NCBI GenBank assembly: GCA_964019165.1
Contig: OZ025280.1
Span: 12,828,428-12,892,427, forward strand
Direction of reading: 5' to 3'
DNA from: Mastigias papua
Taxonomy: Eukaryota > Cnidaria > Scyphozoa > Rhizostomeae > Mastigiidae
Length of the DNA: 64,000 nucleotides
The notes under the pieces were generated by a model. That model was not told the origin of the DNA. It saw nothing but the letters and a program-made list of their open reading frames with translations, and ran no database searches. A program made the translations under genes and the position numbers. This document shows, in pieces, positions 34,310-44,914 of this stretch (positions are counted from its first letter, which is position 1; every line of letters starts with the position of its first letter).

Positions 34310-34810
34310 CTTCATTTTGGTCCAATATTCTATCTGTTGGGGATGAATTTATGGTCCAAAATGAGACCCTAACCCTGAAATAATGGTGACTTTGTATCCC
34401 TTAGGGGACCACTTTAAGGTGAAAGGTGAGGCTTAACCATACAAGAATTTGGAAAGTGTCCTAAAAGACTTGTTTGCCTGCACTGTCTTGGTATGATTGA
34501 CTGGTCCATGAGCAGAAATGACACAGCAGTTGAATATCGAAGTTCATCATGATGCGACAATTGCAAACAATGAAAAAAACTACAAAAAGTCATCATTATT
34601 TCATGGTTGGGCCTAACTTCAGACCTTTCGTCCTCAGTTGGGCCTTGAAAGGTGGGCGGCCCAACCATGTAAGAATGACAAGTTTCCCAAAGGACTTGTT
34701 TGTTTGCTTGTTCTACCTTGGCATGATGGCCTAAATAACCCTGGTCGATGAGCACGTTGCAAAAATGACACAATAGGTGAACATCAAAGTCCATCCAACG
34801 AAACAACAAT
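34310..34810. repeat. Tandem repeat, ~236-bp unit, left flank of Harbinger C
   Basis: The block starting AACCATACAAGAATTTGG (34435) recurs as AACCATGTAAGAATGACAAG (about 34671), with shared GGACTTGTTTG, CTTGGYATGAT and GTCCATC segments. A further partial unit (GGTTGGGCCTCAAGTTGCAC, GACCTTTCGCGACC) lies at 38595-38670 beyond the Harbinger. The Harbinger therefore inserted into an array of this repeat. Confidence 0.7.
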
Positions 34811-35923
34811 AGAGAGTTTACGCAACACAACGCGCCTGCTCACGACGAGCCAAAGAAGTCTAGAAACGAGCGCGGTCACGCCATCCTCTCGCAAGCCAGC
34901 TCGTCAACATCAATTTTGCAACACAGAATTTTTAAGAGCACGTCATCGTGACAACACTGAAGTTTTTCGTGTAAGTAGAACACTCGAAGGAGATATTTTA
35001 ATGAGATTTCAATACATTTTTTATTCGTCAATCGAAATTTGTCACTTGGTTCGACTGTTTGAGTCTCAATACTTCATTAATCGTTTAGATTTGTTCATTG
35101 TGGTGGTGAAGCAACATGGCGCAGCAAAGCAGTCAACAAAATACTTCAAAGTTTGTGAACCTTACAGTACTACTACTCTAAATGTCCACCGATTTTGAAT
35201 GCGTCAAGCATAGAGGACAGCAGACATTCTTGGCAGTGTCGTCGTGTACTTCCTGTAGAATACTGATGCCAAGGCCAGCCCTCAGAATCTAGTTTTTGAA
35301 ACCTGATTATTGGTCTTAATGAACTATCATAGTTCAAGTGTAAACACCATCTATATACCGATATGTTTGATTTAAAAGTTTTTAGCCGCTAAGAGTACAT
35401 TAAAGTATCTGGCAATAGAACCGAAATATTATTACACAAGAACTTCTCAGAATACTGAAGCAACAAGCACTCAATGTCAGAAACTGTGCAATTATCATCA
35501 AATTATTACTTTACTTCTAGTTGTGCTTCAAGTTATAAAGCGTTATGATTTATGGGAAATTCGTACTGTTTTATGAAACCTTATTTACAATCACCCCATA
35601 AATTGCAAAGATGCATTCTGTTTCATCACTTGATATCATTGTCCCATATAGATTTGTTTTCAGAGATTAATTGTAGGTTTTCCCTTACAGTTCATCTTAT
35701 TGATGCATAATGCTTTATTTGTCCCCATGTTAGTAGATTTTCAATTCTGTTATTAATTTGCTGTATGTATATTTTGTTTCCATTATTTTGTAATACTTAA
35801 GTATGGGTCTCTGCTCATTATAGATAGCTAGATAGTTAAGCAATTGGTAGAAAGCTGATAGTAGCTGAGTAAAGAAGTTGTTTTTATTGTGTTTCATCTG
35901 ATATTCTGTCATACAGGCCAAAA

Positions 35924-36742
35924 ATGATGTGGACAAGTGAGCATGACACTCTTCTGTGCAGAGAGATTCTAGTTGAGGAACCCTTTCGATTCAAACTGGG
36001 TACCCGGGAATGTGGAAATTGTTGGGATAAAGTTGCCAACAATTTGAATAAAGTTGGCAATCCACGTTTTTGGGTGGACCAGCGAGCAGTGAGGGACAGG
36101 TTCTTGAAATTGGAAAGGGGCTTTAAAAGAAAAATGGTAGAAGAGGAGCGAGCTAATGGTATCAGTCCCCCAGAGCCTACAGAGGTAGAAACAGCAATAA
36201 GGGAGATTATTGAAAGGGGGGAGTAAGCACAAAATGCTGTGGCTAGGGGAGAGCAAAATGCTGTGGAAAAAGAAAGGGAGACAGCAGAGTCAGTGAGGAA
36301 AAGATCTATGGAGAGGTTGGCTGAGACAAGAGAGAAAGAGAGTCAAGGGTGTGGAAAGAAAAGAAGGAAAAATGATGGAGATAGGGAAGCAATTGATTAT
36401 TTCAGGGGGAAGTATGATAGAGAATTCACTTTTAAGAGGGAGGAGCTGGAATTGAGAAAAAGAGAAATGGAGATGAAGGAACAAGAGAAGGAGAGACAGT
36501 GGGAGATAACAAAAAGAGAAACTGACATGAAAGAAAAGGAAATGGAGAGGCAATGGGAGATAGAGAAAAGAGAATTTGAAATGAAAGAAAGGGAATGGGA
36601 GGCCAGGTCCAAGAGAGAGAGTGAAATGATGGCAGTAATGCAGCAACATCTAAAAGAGCAGCAGGACTTGCAAAAGCAAATGCAAGAACAAAATAAGCTT
36701 ATGCTTGATATTATAAAACACTTATTTGATAAGTTTATGTAA
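35924..36742 (+). pseudogene. Myb/SANT-like Harbinger accessory protein, one stop
   Basis: The protein starts MMWTSEHDTLLCREILVEEP. It has a Myb/SANT-like helix-turn-helix (residues about 1-75, with GNCWDKVANNLN and VDQRAVRDRF) followed by FKRKMVEEERANGISPPEP, a pattern found repeatedly beside Harbinger transposases in aquatic invertebrates. After a single TAA (36224-36226) the same frame continues to 36742 as a very charged coiled coil (repeated REMEMKEQEKERQWEI-type heptads). By analogy it binds the transposon ends and brings the transposase to the nucleus. An upstream intron is possible. Confidence is high for family, moderate for start. Confidence 0.85.
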
Positions 36743-37388
36743 AAATTTTATATTAGTGTACTCTGAACTGTTATGATTTATGTATATTTTTTAAATTTTA
36801 GCTTCATGCTTCATTTTATTATTTACAATTGCCATAGTAATTGACCAAAATGTGCATCTCCCCTAACCCAGTTGAAAAGAGTGCCTCATACAACAGGTAT
36901 GATTACATCTGTAGGCATCTGTAGGCAACTGTTCAAGTTCCAAAGGAAACCTTGTGCTTTTTGGTCAAAACTAGTTCATACCTTAGAGCATATGACGTTG
37001 TGAATAGGCATGAAATCTTTAGCTACCATTCATAAAATGTGATTTAGAAGTATCTTTGCTTTATAAATGTCAATATCTAGCCTCTTCAGTTTTTGCTGAT
37101 GTAGTGTTGGAGACTTATCTTTACCAAAGGTCATTTGCTTATTCATGCTGAAACTCTCACTGACACTACAGTTTCAATAGGCTCCTTTGCATGATGTTAA
37201 TCATTGTCAATTGAAAGAGACATTAAAGTATTAAAACAAGTAATATTTCTATCCACGTTCATGTGCAAGTAGTAGTTTTTAGTCATATCTGGCAAATGTG
37301 GTAGTTTTTAAAAAACTGGTCTGCATATCGGACGGCCTTGCTTCATCAATGTGCAGTATCAAATCAAGTTTTAAACCACATACAGAAT

Positions 37389-38456
37389 CTACAAGAAGTA
37401 CTCATTCAGTGCTGGGGGGTCAAGCTGAAAGAAATTTGAAGTGCTATTGCCATAGAAGCATGTTAGGACATTTCTTAGTAAAGCACTAACAATGTAGAAC
37501 TTGCCCACAGCACTGAGGCCAATCTTTAGATTCGTTTTGAAGTCTAAAAACTTGAAATAGCTTAGTATATCCCCAAAGACTCACTCAACAGCTATTCTAA
37601 CGTGGCTCATAGACTGATTAAAAGCCATTTCATCATGTGCGAGAGCTGCTCTTCTTGCAAAAGGGCATTGAAGGTGAAGTCTATGGGGGTATGCAGGGTC
37701 TCCGTATATGCAAAGGGATTGGCCATCAGGTGAGAAGGACTGTTGCTCTAACAGGTCCAATAGACCAGACATAGCTAGCATCCTGCTGTCATGCCTTCTA
37801 CCCTCAATAGGCCCACAACGGTTAGCAATCATGACATTTGCTGCCACAACTGATTGACATTTCAGAGCATGTACTCGTTTGTACCCATTGTAAACAGCTC
37901 TTTGGTCATGCTTTGGCTTACATATAGGCCTAACAGTGCCATCCACAAACCCCCACCAGTTGTCCAATGCAGCACCTTTGTTGTGGACAGCAGTTGCAAA
38001 TGATTTCAGGTTTTCTCTACACAGCCATGGCTGGTTGAGGTTAGTCAGCAGATGTGAAAACCTGTTGTAGATATCATCCACAACACGGTTACATATCATG
38101 CAGAGTTGTGGAACAGGCCTACCGAAACATGGAACTAAATCGGCATAACGGCAAGGGTAAGCAAAACGCTTCAGGCATACACAGAGAGCTTCCACAGAGT
38201 CAATGTTTAATCTGTTATAGCAGCAATACACTTGTGGTAAAGTGAGGGAGGCACACAGTTGGTACATGTCATTTTTCCTACAACGCAAGTCAACAGAACA
38301 TTCTTCATCTGTCATTTCCTCCAAATTAAACCTGTCATACTTCCAATATGGCAATTCCAAATGTAAATTTACGTTATTTAATCCTCTTTGTCGTAGCAAA
38401 AAATAATCTTCTTCCTCCATCATGTTCACTTCCATCATGAAAAATAACTCCTCCAT
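37389..38456 (-). pseudogene. Harbinger DDE transposase, one stop (Trp to TGA)
   Basis: PIF/Harbinger nuclease of about 355 residues. The N-terminal block LPYWKYDRFNLEEM leads to RYADLVPCFGRPVPQLC, then the DDE core: first acid WWGFVDGTVRPI, YNGYKRVHALKCQSV, second acid CIYGDPAYPHR, then MSHVRIAVE. A TGA (37581-37583) stands where the family has Trp in VEWVFG. The frame is open beyond it, VFGDILSYFKFL, through PPALNEYFL to TAG at 37389. The third acid lies right at the stop. Only this nonsense change separates the gene from an open frame. Confidence 0.9.
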
Positions 38457-38568
38457 CTCTACACTTTCGTGTCAAAAGTAAAGCTTTGGCGCGAATCTAA
38501 ATATCGCGCTAGTTTCTAGACTCCTTTGGCTCGTGATGAGCAGATGCGTCGTGTTGCGTAAACTCTCT

Positions 38569-38827
38569 TATATAGTAAGTCTCTAATGTTTCCTGATCAG
38601 TGGTTGGGCCTCAAGTTGCACTTTGGACCTTTCGCGACCTCCGTTGGGCCTCGGTTGCGCCTCAAAGATGGGCCAATAGACCTTGCCGTGTTTTAAGATA
38701 TGTATTCCTCTCTGTTGTTGCTATGTGTGCCTGTCAGATGACCTATTGGTGCAACATCAGCTATAAGTTGCTTCAAGGCATTGTATGCTTCATCCTTTGT
38801 GCATAGAAAATATAAAAATAGCATGCT
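38569..38827. other. Flank of Harbinger C, part of the 236-bp repeat family
   Basis: 38595-38670 is a diverged unit of the repeat seen at 34310-34810. The remainder holds no recognised gene, though a minus-strand phrase DEAYNALKQLIADVAPIG near 38790-38735 resembles the RT/RNase H connection of LTR elements. Confidence 0.4.
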
Positions 38828-39890
38828 CTAGTGTTCGTCTATACAGTTTATAATGTATTTATATCCTTCCCTCGAGGTTGGAGTAACAGGACTGCATATG
38901 TCCATATGTATGAGTTCAAGAGGTTGTTTTGCATGTGTTGTATACTCATGCAATGATTTAGACAGCTTTGTTATCTTGTTTTCCTTCCATGCCTTGCACT
39001 TCAAAGGTATTTGTTTGCTAGTGCTCTGAGTTATAGTCATCCCTGTTGTAGTAGATTGTAATTGAATACTATCATCGTAATTCATATGGACGAGTGTTTT
39101 ATGCCATTCCTCCAATGCTCTAGTAATGCAAGGATTATCGTTACTACTTGGAAGAAAATATAGTTTTCCACATTGTTCTAAGTTGAAAGCTGTTGTCCCA
39201 GCACATAATATAGTAGATTATTTTGCGAAAACAATCTTTGCTCCATTTTCGATAGCTGCTCTAACTGAAAATAAACTTGTAGGGAAAATTGGTGCCAGTA
39301 GTGCATTTTTCAATGTTATGCTTTGTGGTATTCTGTTTAAATCAACAGTTGTGACTTGTGCTGTTCCTTTAGCAATTGCAATCGTCTTACTGTTCCCTCT
39401 GTTTCCAGTTCTATAAAATGTTTCTCTGGTATAAAAGTATTGTCATATGAAGTAAATGCTTTTTATCATTCGTTATATGGCACGTAGCTGCGCAATCAAC
39501 AAGAAGTCTTTCCGAACATTCATTTGCTATAACCTGGTGTGTAGTGATAAATGAAAAATTTGTATCAACTCCTTATGAGTGAGCAGATGATTGTTTCTTC
39601 TGAAAAAAACATTTTCCATGTCTCCTGGTTTGTGGCAAAAGTTGCATTTAAGTATGGACTTCGAGCAGACATCTTTTGGTTTATGCCCTATTTTACTGCA
39701 AGATAAACACTGCGTGGTCCGCTTTGTAGTATTTGTAGACACATCTTTTCTGAATTTTTGTGGTTTACTTGCCATAGCTGAAGAATTAGCTGGTGAACGC
39801 CAGGCTTCTGTATTGGCATAATGTGTCAATGATGCCTTGAAGTCTGTTAGCATTCTGTACTTGTCAAGTTGGGTGTGTACAATGACAAAT
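38828..39890 (-). pseudogene. Ty1/copia retrotransposon, 3' gag to integrase part
   Basis: On the minus strand, in order: the end of Gag with two Cys clusters (CLSCSKIGHKPKDVC; CNFCHKPGD), a protease-like VDCAATCHITND near 39490, then the GAG-pre-integrase and integrase start (WHKTLVHMNYDD; PLELIHMDICSPVTP). Frames change at several points. The matching 5' gag part lies at 44485-44870, on the other side of Ty3/Gypsy element B, which interrupted it. Confidence 0.75.
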
Positions 39891-40041
39891 TGTAATGTTT
39901 TAACGTAAAGAGTGTAGATGCATAAAACCTCGTGCTTAGTATTGCAACTCATGAAATCCAACAGGAAGACTTTTATCAATCAACAACCTCTATTTCAATA
40001 ACATCAGTGAAACGAAGGAGAGGCAAAATCAATATCCAACA
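39891..40041 (-). repeat. 3' LTR of Ty3/Gypsy element B
   Basis: Differs from 44334-44484 at a single base (ATCAGTGAAAC against ATCAATGAAAC). Confidence 0.93.
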
Positions 40042-40104
40042 TCACTCCCCCTTTAAGCAAAGTCAATAGTATAAAGTACTTGAAACACACTTCTGCACAC
40101 TAGT

Positions 40105-43100
40105 TCAATAGCCCAGTCTTACAGGGGGCACACCCTTTGTAGATCTTGCACTTCTACGTATAGTGTGTTCTTGACCATTTTGTTCCTCAGCATCTTGAAG
40201 TGCTGAATCGTCACCCTGAATCTGTTCTATTGTTTCCATCACTATAGAAGGCTGGACTTGAGTTTGTACAGTATCCACTTTCACTCTTTCTGTGGACATT
40301 GGTGGTATAACTAATTCCTCTTTATCTGTATAAGTACTGATATACCCCTCTATCAGCTGATCAATGTGCCTTTTGTGAAGTAATCCTTTGCTGTCTTGAA
40401 TAGTATACATCACATTTCCAAATTTTTTTACAATCTTTCCAGGATACCAATAACTTTTGTTATCCTTATACATGCGAAATAACACATTTTGACCAACCAG
40501 TAACTGTCTATCAGAAGTAGTCGCTCCCTTCATCTTAACATCATTGTCCATAGGTCGTAAAGATGTAAGTTTGGTTCTAATATGTCTTCCAAACATAATG
40601 TCAGCTGGAGTTTTACCACTGGCATTTGGTGTACTTCTATAAGCAAACAAACGTCTGTTGAGTCTTGACTGTAAAGAACCTCCAGAATTTTTCTTAAGCA
40701 TCATCTTTACTGTTTGAACACCTCTCTCTGCTAAGCCATTGGAACTTGGATGATATGGTGCACTGTAAAGATGACAAATGTTATTGTCTTTACAAAACAA
40801 TGTAAACTCGACACTTGTAAACTGTGGTCCATTGTCCGAAACAAGTGTTTCAGGAAGACCAATACATGCAAATATCTCTTCCAACACTTCGATAGTATCA
40901 GAAGCTGTTGTAGACTTCATTGGGATAGCCTCTATCCATTTAGAATGACTATCAACAAGTATCAATAACATGTGTTTATCCACAGGTCCAGCAAAATCAA
41001 TATGAACTCTTTCACCCACTCTAACTGGTCGCTCCCATGGATGATTTAGATTCTGTTCAGGACTATTTCTAGCAAATTGACAATATTGCACATGCGTACT
41101 TTTTTGTCAATGTCCTTGTCACTCTTTGGCCACCAAGTATAGGATCATGCTAATTCTTTCATTCGATTTATACCTGGATGTCCAATGTGAAGTACATTAA
41201 GAACTCTTTGTCGAAGTAATGGTGGAATAACAATACGGTTTCCCCACACAATACAACCTCTTTGAATAGAAAGTTCATCCTTGCGAAAATAAAATGGTAA
41301 CAGTTCTTGTTGACATTGACTTTGCTCAGGAAATCCATGCTTACTGTATCTTTCAAGGACTGAAAAATGTCCCACTCTCCTAGTATATTTGGCAATTTCC
41401 TTTGACTTAATCACTGGATACTCATCAACCACTTCAAATGTGAGAATAGTATCAGAGGAGATCTGATCTTCAAATCAGCATGAGGAATCTTGCATCCAGG
41501 TTTATACTCAAAGTTATATTTAAACTGTGAAAGATAAAGCGCCCAAGCTTGACTTTTTGATGATGTCATACACGGAATGTCTTTAGTAGGACCTAGCAAC
41601 TTCTCCAAAGGCTTGTGATCTGAGCAAATAGTAAAAGAACGTCCATACAGATAGTCATAGAATTTCTTAACTCCATGAATAACAGCAAGTGACTCTCTCT
41701 CAATGTTGCTATAATTTCGTTCTGCAGATGTAAATGTACGACTTGTAAATGCAATGGGCCTTTCTGATCCATCAGCATAAATGTGACTCAATACTCCACC
41801 ACTTGCTGTTTGACCTGCATCAGTAGTCAACTTCAATGGAAGATTTGGATTGAAATGCACTAACAATGAACTATTGTTAATTGCAGACTTTAAGGACTGA
41901 AAAGCATCTCTTTCATTTTTACCCCAATGAAACGTAACATCTTTTCTCCTCAATCTGTTACATGGCTCCATCAAAGCACTTGCATTTGGAATAAAATCTC
42001 TGTAATAATTGACAAGTCCCAAAAAACTTTCAACTTCATTTACATCAATAGGCTCTTTAACATTTGCACTCTTTGACAGTTTATCAATAGTTGGGTGCAA
42101 GCCATCAGTGTCTATAATATAACCCAAATATTCCACTCTGTCCTTCATGAATTCACATTTTTCAAGTGTAGCTTTAATACCCCATTTCTGTAATCTTAAC
42201 AAAACAGCAATTACATTGTCCATGTGCTCTTTATCAGTTTTACCTGTAATAAGTATATCATCTTGGAACCAAGCACATCCTTTAAGACCTTGCATTATTT
42301 GATCCATCAATCTAGCAAAGATAGAAGGTGCTGAAGTAATTCCAAATGGCATTTGAGTAAAACGAAACAAACCTTTATGAGTATTTATGGTACAATACTC
42401 TTGACTCTCTTGGTCTACTTCAACTTGTAAAAATGCATTGTTCAAATCCAATTTAGTAACCTTTTCCCCATTGTTAAGTTTGGTATAAACATCCTTTATT
42501 CTAGGAAGAGGATATTTATCTGGTTTAGTAACTTTATTTATTGTAACTTTGAAATCTCCACATATTCTTGCTTGACCTGAAGGTTTGATTCTAGCAACAA
42601 CAGGTGCTGCCCACTCTGATTGTTCTACTGGTTCTATAACACCATTTTCTTGCAACCTTTCAAGTTCTTCCTCAACCTATGTACGTACTGCATAAGGTAC
42701 AGGTCTTGCTTGCTTAAATTCTGGTTGAGCCTTGTCAATTATTTGAATATTTGCCTTCATATTCTTTACACATCCAAGATGATTGTCAAATACATCAGTG
42801 AATTCTGACAAAATTGCATCACTTTTGCTTTGTCTAATGTCACTCTTCTTTTTATATTCCATTTGGAAAAGGTTAAACATGTGTGGATTGATTTCACTAA
42901 TCCAATCTCTACCCAATAATACAGGGCCTTTACATGGAGCAACCAATAGTGACAATTTCTTTGAAAATTGATCAATAGTAACGTGTACTGTCACTTGTCC
43001 TTTCATCTTCACTTCTTCTCCAGTAAAAGCCCTTGGAAAAGCAACCACTGATTTCAACTGGCCTAATCCATATTTTTCTTTATAATCTTTATATTTATCA

Positions 43101-43252
43101 TACCCCATGACTGTAAAAGAGGAACCTGTGTCTACCTGGAAATTCATAGGTTTACCATTAACATTTACTTGCTTCATAATAGGTGATGTTGCTTTTAAGT
43201 CATTCATACCAAACAGATCAATGCTGACACAAGTATCTGACTCTTCTACCTC
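40105..43252 (-). pseudogene. Pol of Ty3/Gypsy element B, stops and frameshifts
   Basis: From high to low coordinates: protease VDTGSSFTVMGYD (near 43120), a TAG at 42677-42679, RT with RICGDFKVTINK and LDLNNAFLQVEV, and the catalytic box as WFQDDILITG. RNase H (LTTDAGQTASGGVLSH; YSNIERESLAVIHG) follows, then a frameshift near 41420. The integrase zinc region HIGHPGINRMKELA ends in a TAG at 41145, and another frameshift near 41090 precedes the integrase core (HIDFAGPV, VSDNGPQFTS, YHPSSNGLAERGVQ), which is open to 40105. It ends in a basic tail (IRRSARSTKGVPPVRLGY). All enzymatic motifs are present, but two stops and two frameshifts prevent one product. Confidence 0.88.
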
Positions 43253-44047
43253 TCATGTAGAACAAGGAATATGTTCCAATAAGTTTGTTTTTGCAGGCTT
43301 GCTTTTGGACTTACAAACCTTCTTTAAATGACCACTTTTACCACAAGTGTGGCACTTTTCACTTTTGACTTTGCATTCTGGTGCTTTATGTGCACCCCCA
43401 CATCTATAACATACAATTTTCTTCTTAACATCTACTCCTGACAATTTACCAGTAGCAATAGATTTCTTTGGTTTTGCTCTATTTGTAAAATTTATTTCAC
43501 CGACATCCTCTCCCCCTCTACAAGTGAGAGATTTGGCTCCTTTGCGGCTAAGTTCAATTTGAGTTGCAAGGGTAATAGCTTTAGTATAATCTAGATCAAC
43601 TTCTTGTAATAACTTGTTTGTTATACCCTCATCTCGTACTCCACATACAAGGTGATCACGAATAGTTTCTTCAAGTTGATCTCCATATTCACATTGAGTT
43701 GCAATTTTCTTAAGGGCTGCAATATAATCTGACATATTTTCATCTAACTTATGATATCTTGTTCTGAAGTCATATCGTTTAACACTTTTATTAGGTTCTG
43801 GATTAAAATGACTCTTCAATTTCTCTGAAAGTTGAGCATAAGTCTTATCTGCAGGCTTGTCTGGTGCAACCAAACTTTTTAGACCATCATAATGTGTATC
43901 CCCTATTTCATGAATAAGCAGCGCTCTCTTCATAGAATCCTCAGTAAATTCATGAAGAATGAAACCCATTTCTAACCTCTCAAGGTAGTTTGTAATTGAC
44001 TCCCTAGTAGGATCAAACTTTCCAATTGACATTGAATTTTGCATCAT
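43253..44047 (-). CDS. Gag of Ty3/Gypsy element B
   Basis: 264 residues from ATG 44047. The capsid-like part (YLERLEMGFILHEF; HLVCGVRDEGI) is followed by two zinc knuckles, CYRCGGAHKAPEC and CHTCGKSGHLKKVC, that would bind element RNA. It ends at a TGA at 43255-43253. The downstream pol frame is the same frame, so the TGA could be a read-through gag-pol boundary or a mutation. The frame is otherwise intact. Confidence 0.85.
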   Translation of the reverse strand: MMQNSMSIGKFDPTRESITNYLERLEMGFILHEFTEDSMKRALLIHEIGDTHYDGLKSLVAPDKPADKTYAQLSEKLKSHFNPEPNKSVKRYDFRTRYHKLDENMSDYIAALKKIATQCEYGDQLEETIRDHLVCGVRDEGITNKLLQEVDLDYTKAITLATQIELSRKGAKSLTCRGGEDVGEINFTNRAKPKKSIATGKLSGVDVKKKIVCYRCGGAHKAPECKVKSEKCHTCGKSGHLKKVCKSKSKPAKTNLLEHIPCST

Positions 44048-44333
44048 GATTAATCCTTCAAATGACTACCTTCATTGACTGTATATGCCGTATACTTTAA
44101 AACAGCGGAAATGCAACATATACTCTATTTAATTTAGAATAGCAGTATATAATGTAAAGTTCCATGAAAACAGTAAGTACCAAAATAGTACCTTCAAATT
44201 TCCTAACGATACGATGGGCTAACCACATTCCTTTCATCAGCTTTGTATATATACATTCTGCAATACACTCACTCATAACTGTATATCAAGCTACTATTAA
44301 AGTAACTCTTTGAATCCCATCCTCATCGCCAAT

Positions 44334-44484
44334 TGTAATGTTTTAACGTAAAGAGTGTAGATGCATAAAACCTCGTGCTTAGTATTGCAACTCATGAAAT
44401 CCAACAGGAAGACTTTTATCAATCAACAACCTCTATTTCAATAACATCAATGAAACGAAGGAGAGGCAAAATCAATATCCAACA
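44334..44484 (-). repeat. 5' LTR of Ty3/Gypsy element B
   Basis: Partner of 39891-40041; carries the promoter side for minus-strand transcription. Confidence 0.93.
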
Positions 44485-44870
44485 CACATGGCTTGAATGA
44501 CTTGGGTAATCCTTTCAACATTATCGTGATTACTAAGTTGTCAGTTATGGTTTCACCTGCACTTCGTAAGCTGGTGGATGCTCACTCCACATGACTAGTA
44601 TATTCTGTCACATCCTCCTCGCAGGTGATGTTTAAAGTCATTTCCACATATAATGTAAGGACTCTTGGTGTTTCTGTACTAGTGCACTGGTTCTTGAGGA
44701 CGTTGAATGCTTCTCTGCCATTATTTGCTGTATCAATCATAATGAGTTGCAGGGGTTATTCATCTGAAACCTGAACCAAGTCTGCATATGCCCTTCAGTT
44801 CTTTTCTGCGAAACCATCACCTTCTTCATTTTCTGTTATAGAGTTGTATATTCTTTTGTTAATAATGTAA
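44485..44870 (-). pseudogene. Ty1/copia gag, 5' part
   Basis: Minus-strand frame GREAFNVLKNQCTSTETPR then LYVEMTLNITCEEDVTEYTS and LVITIMLKGLPKSF matches copia-type Gag (UBN2-like). It breaks at element B and resumes at 39890 with VIVHTQLDKYRMLTDFKA. Several stops and shifts. Confidence 0.7.
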
Positions 44871-44914
44871 AGGTATTTGGTGAACTGCATCTCCCATATT
44901 GTAAAAGATTATGG

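Larger units (their letters stand above)
34811..38568. mobile_element. Harbinger transposon C, 3.76 kb, nearly complete
   Basis: Terminal inverted repeats of about 60 bp start AGAGAGTTTACGCAACAC on the left. The right arm, complemented, reads AGAGAGTTTACGCAACACG and then CCAAAGGAGTCTAGAAACTAG, with a handful of mismatches. Inside are two convergent genes, a Myb/SANT-like protein (plus) and a DDE transposase (minus), each with one premature stop. The 3-bp flanks read ATA and TTA, so a TWA-type target duplication is likely but not exact. Confidence 0.88.
39891..44484 (-). mobile_element. Ty3/Gypsy LTR retrotransposon B, young, inserted in copia
   Basis: The LTRs are 151 bp each (39891-40041 and 44334-44484), read on the plus strand as TGTAATGTTTTAACG ... 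AATATCCAACA. They differ at one base. Flanks CAAAT and CACAT form a 5-bp target duplication with one mismatch. Next to the 5' LTR the minus strand reads TTGGCGATGAGGATGGGA (probable primer-binding site). A purine tract AAAGGGGGAGTGA precedes the 3' LTR. It encodes Gag and Pol on the minus strand. Confidence 0.92.

Noticed and set aside
36290..36649. 119-codon minus-strand frame rich in Phe, Leu and Ser
   Set aside because: Complement of the charged coiled-coil repeat in the Myb-like gene; an antisense artefact.
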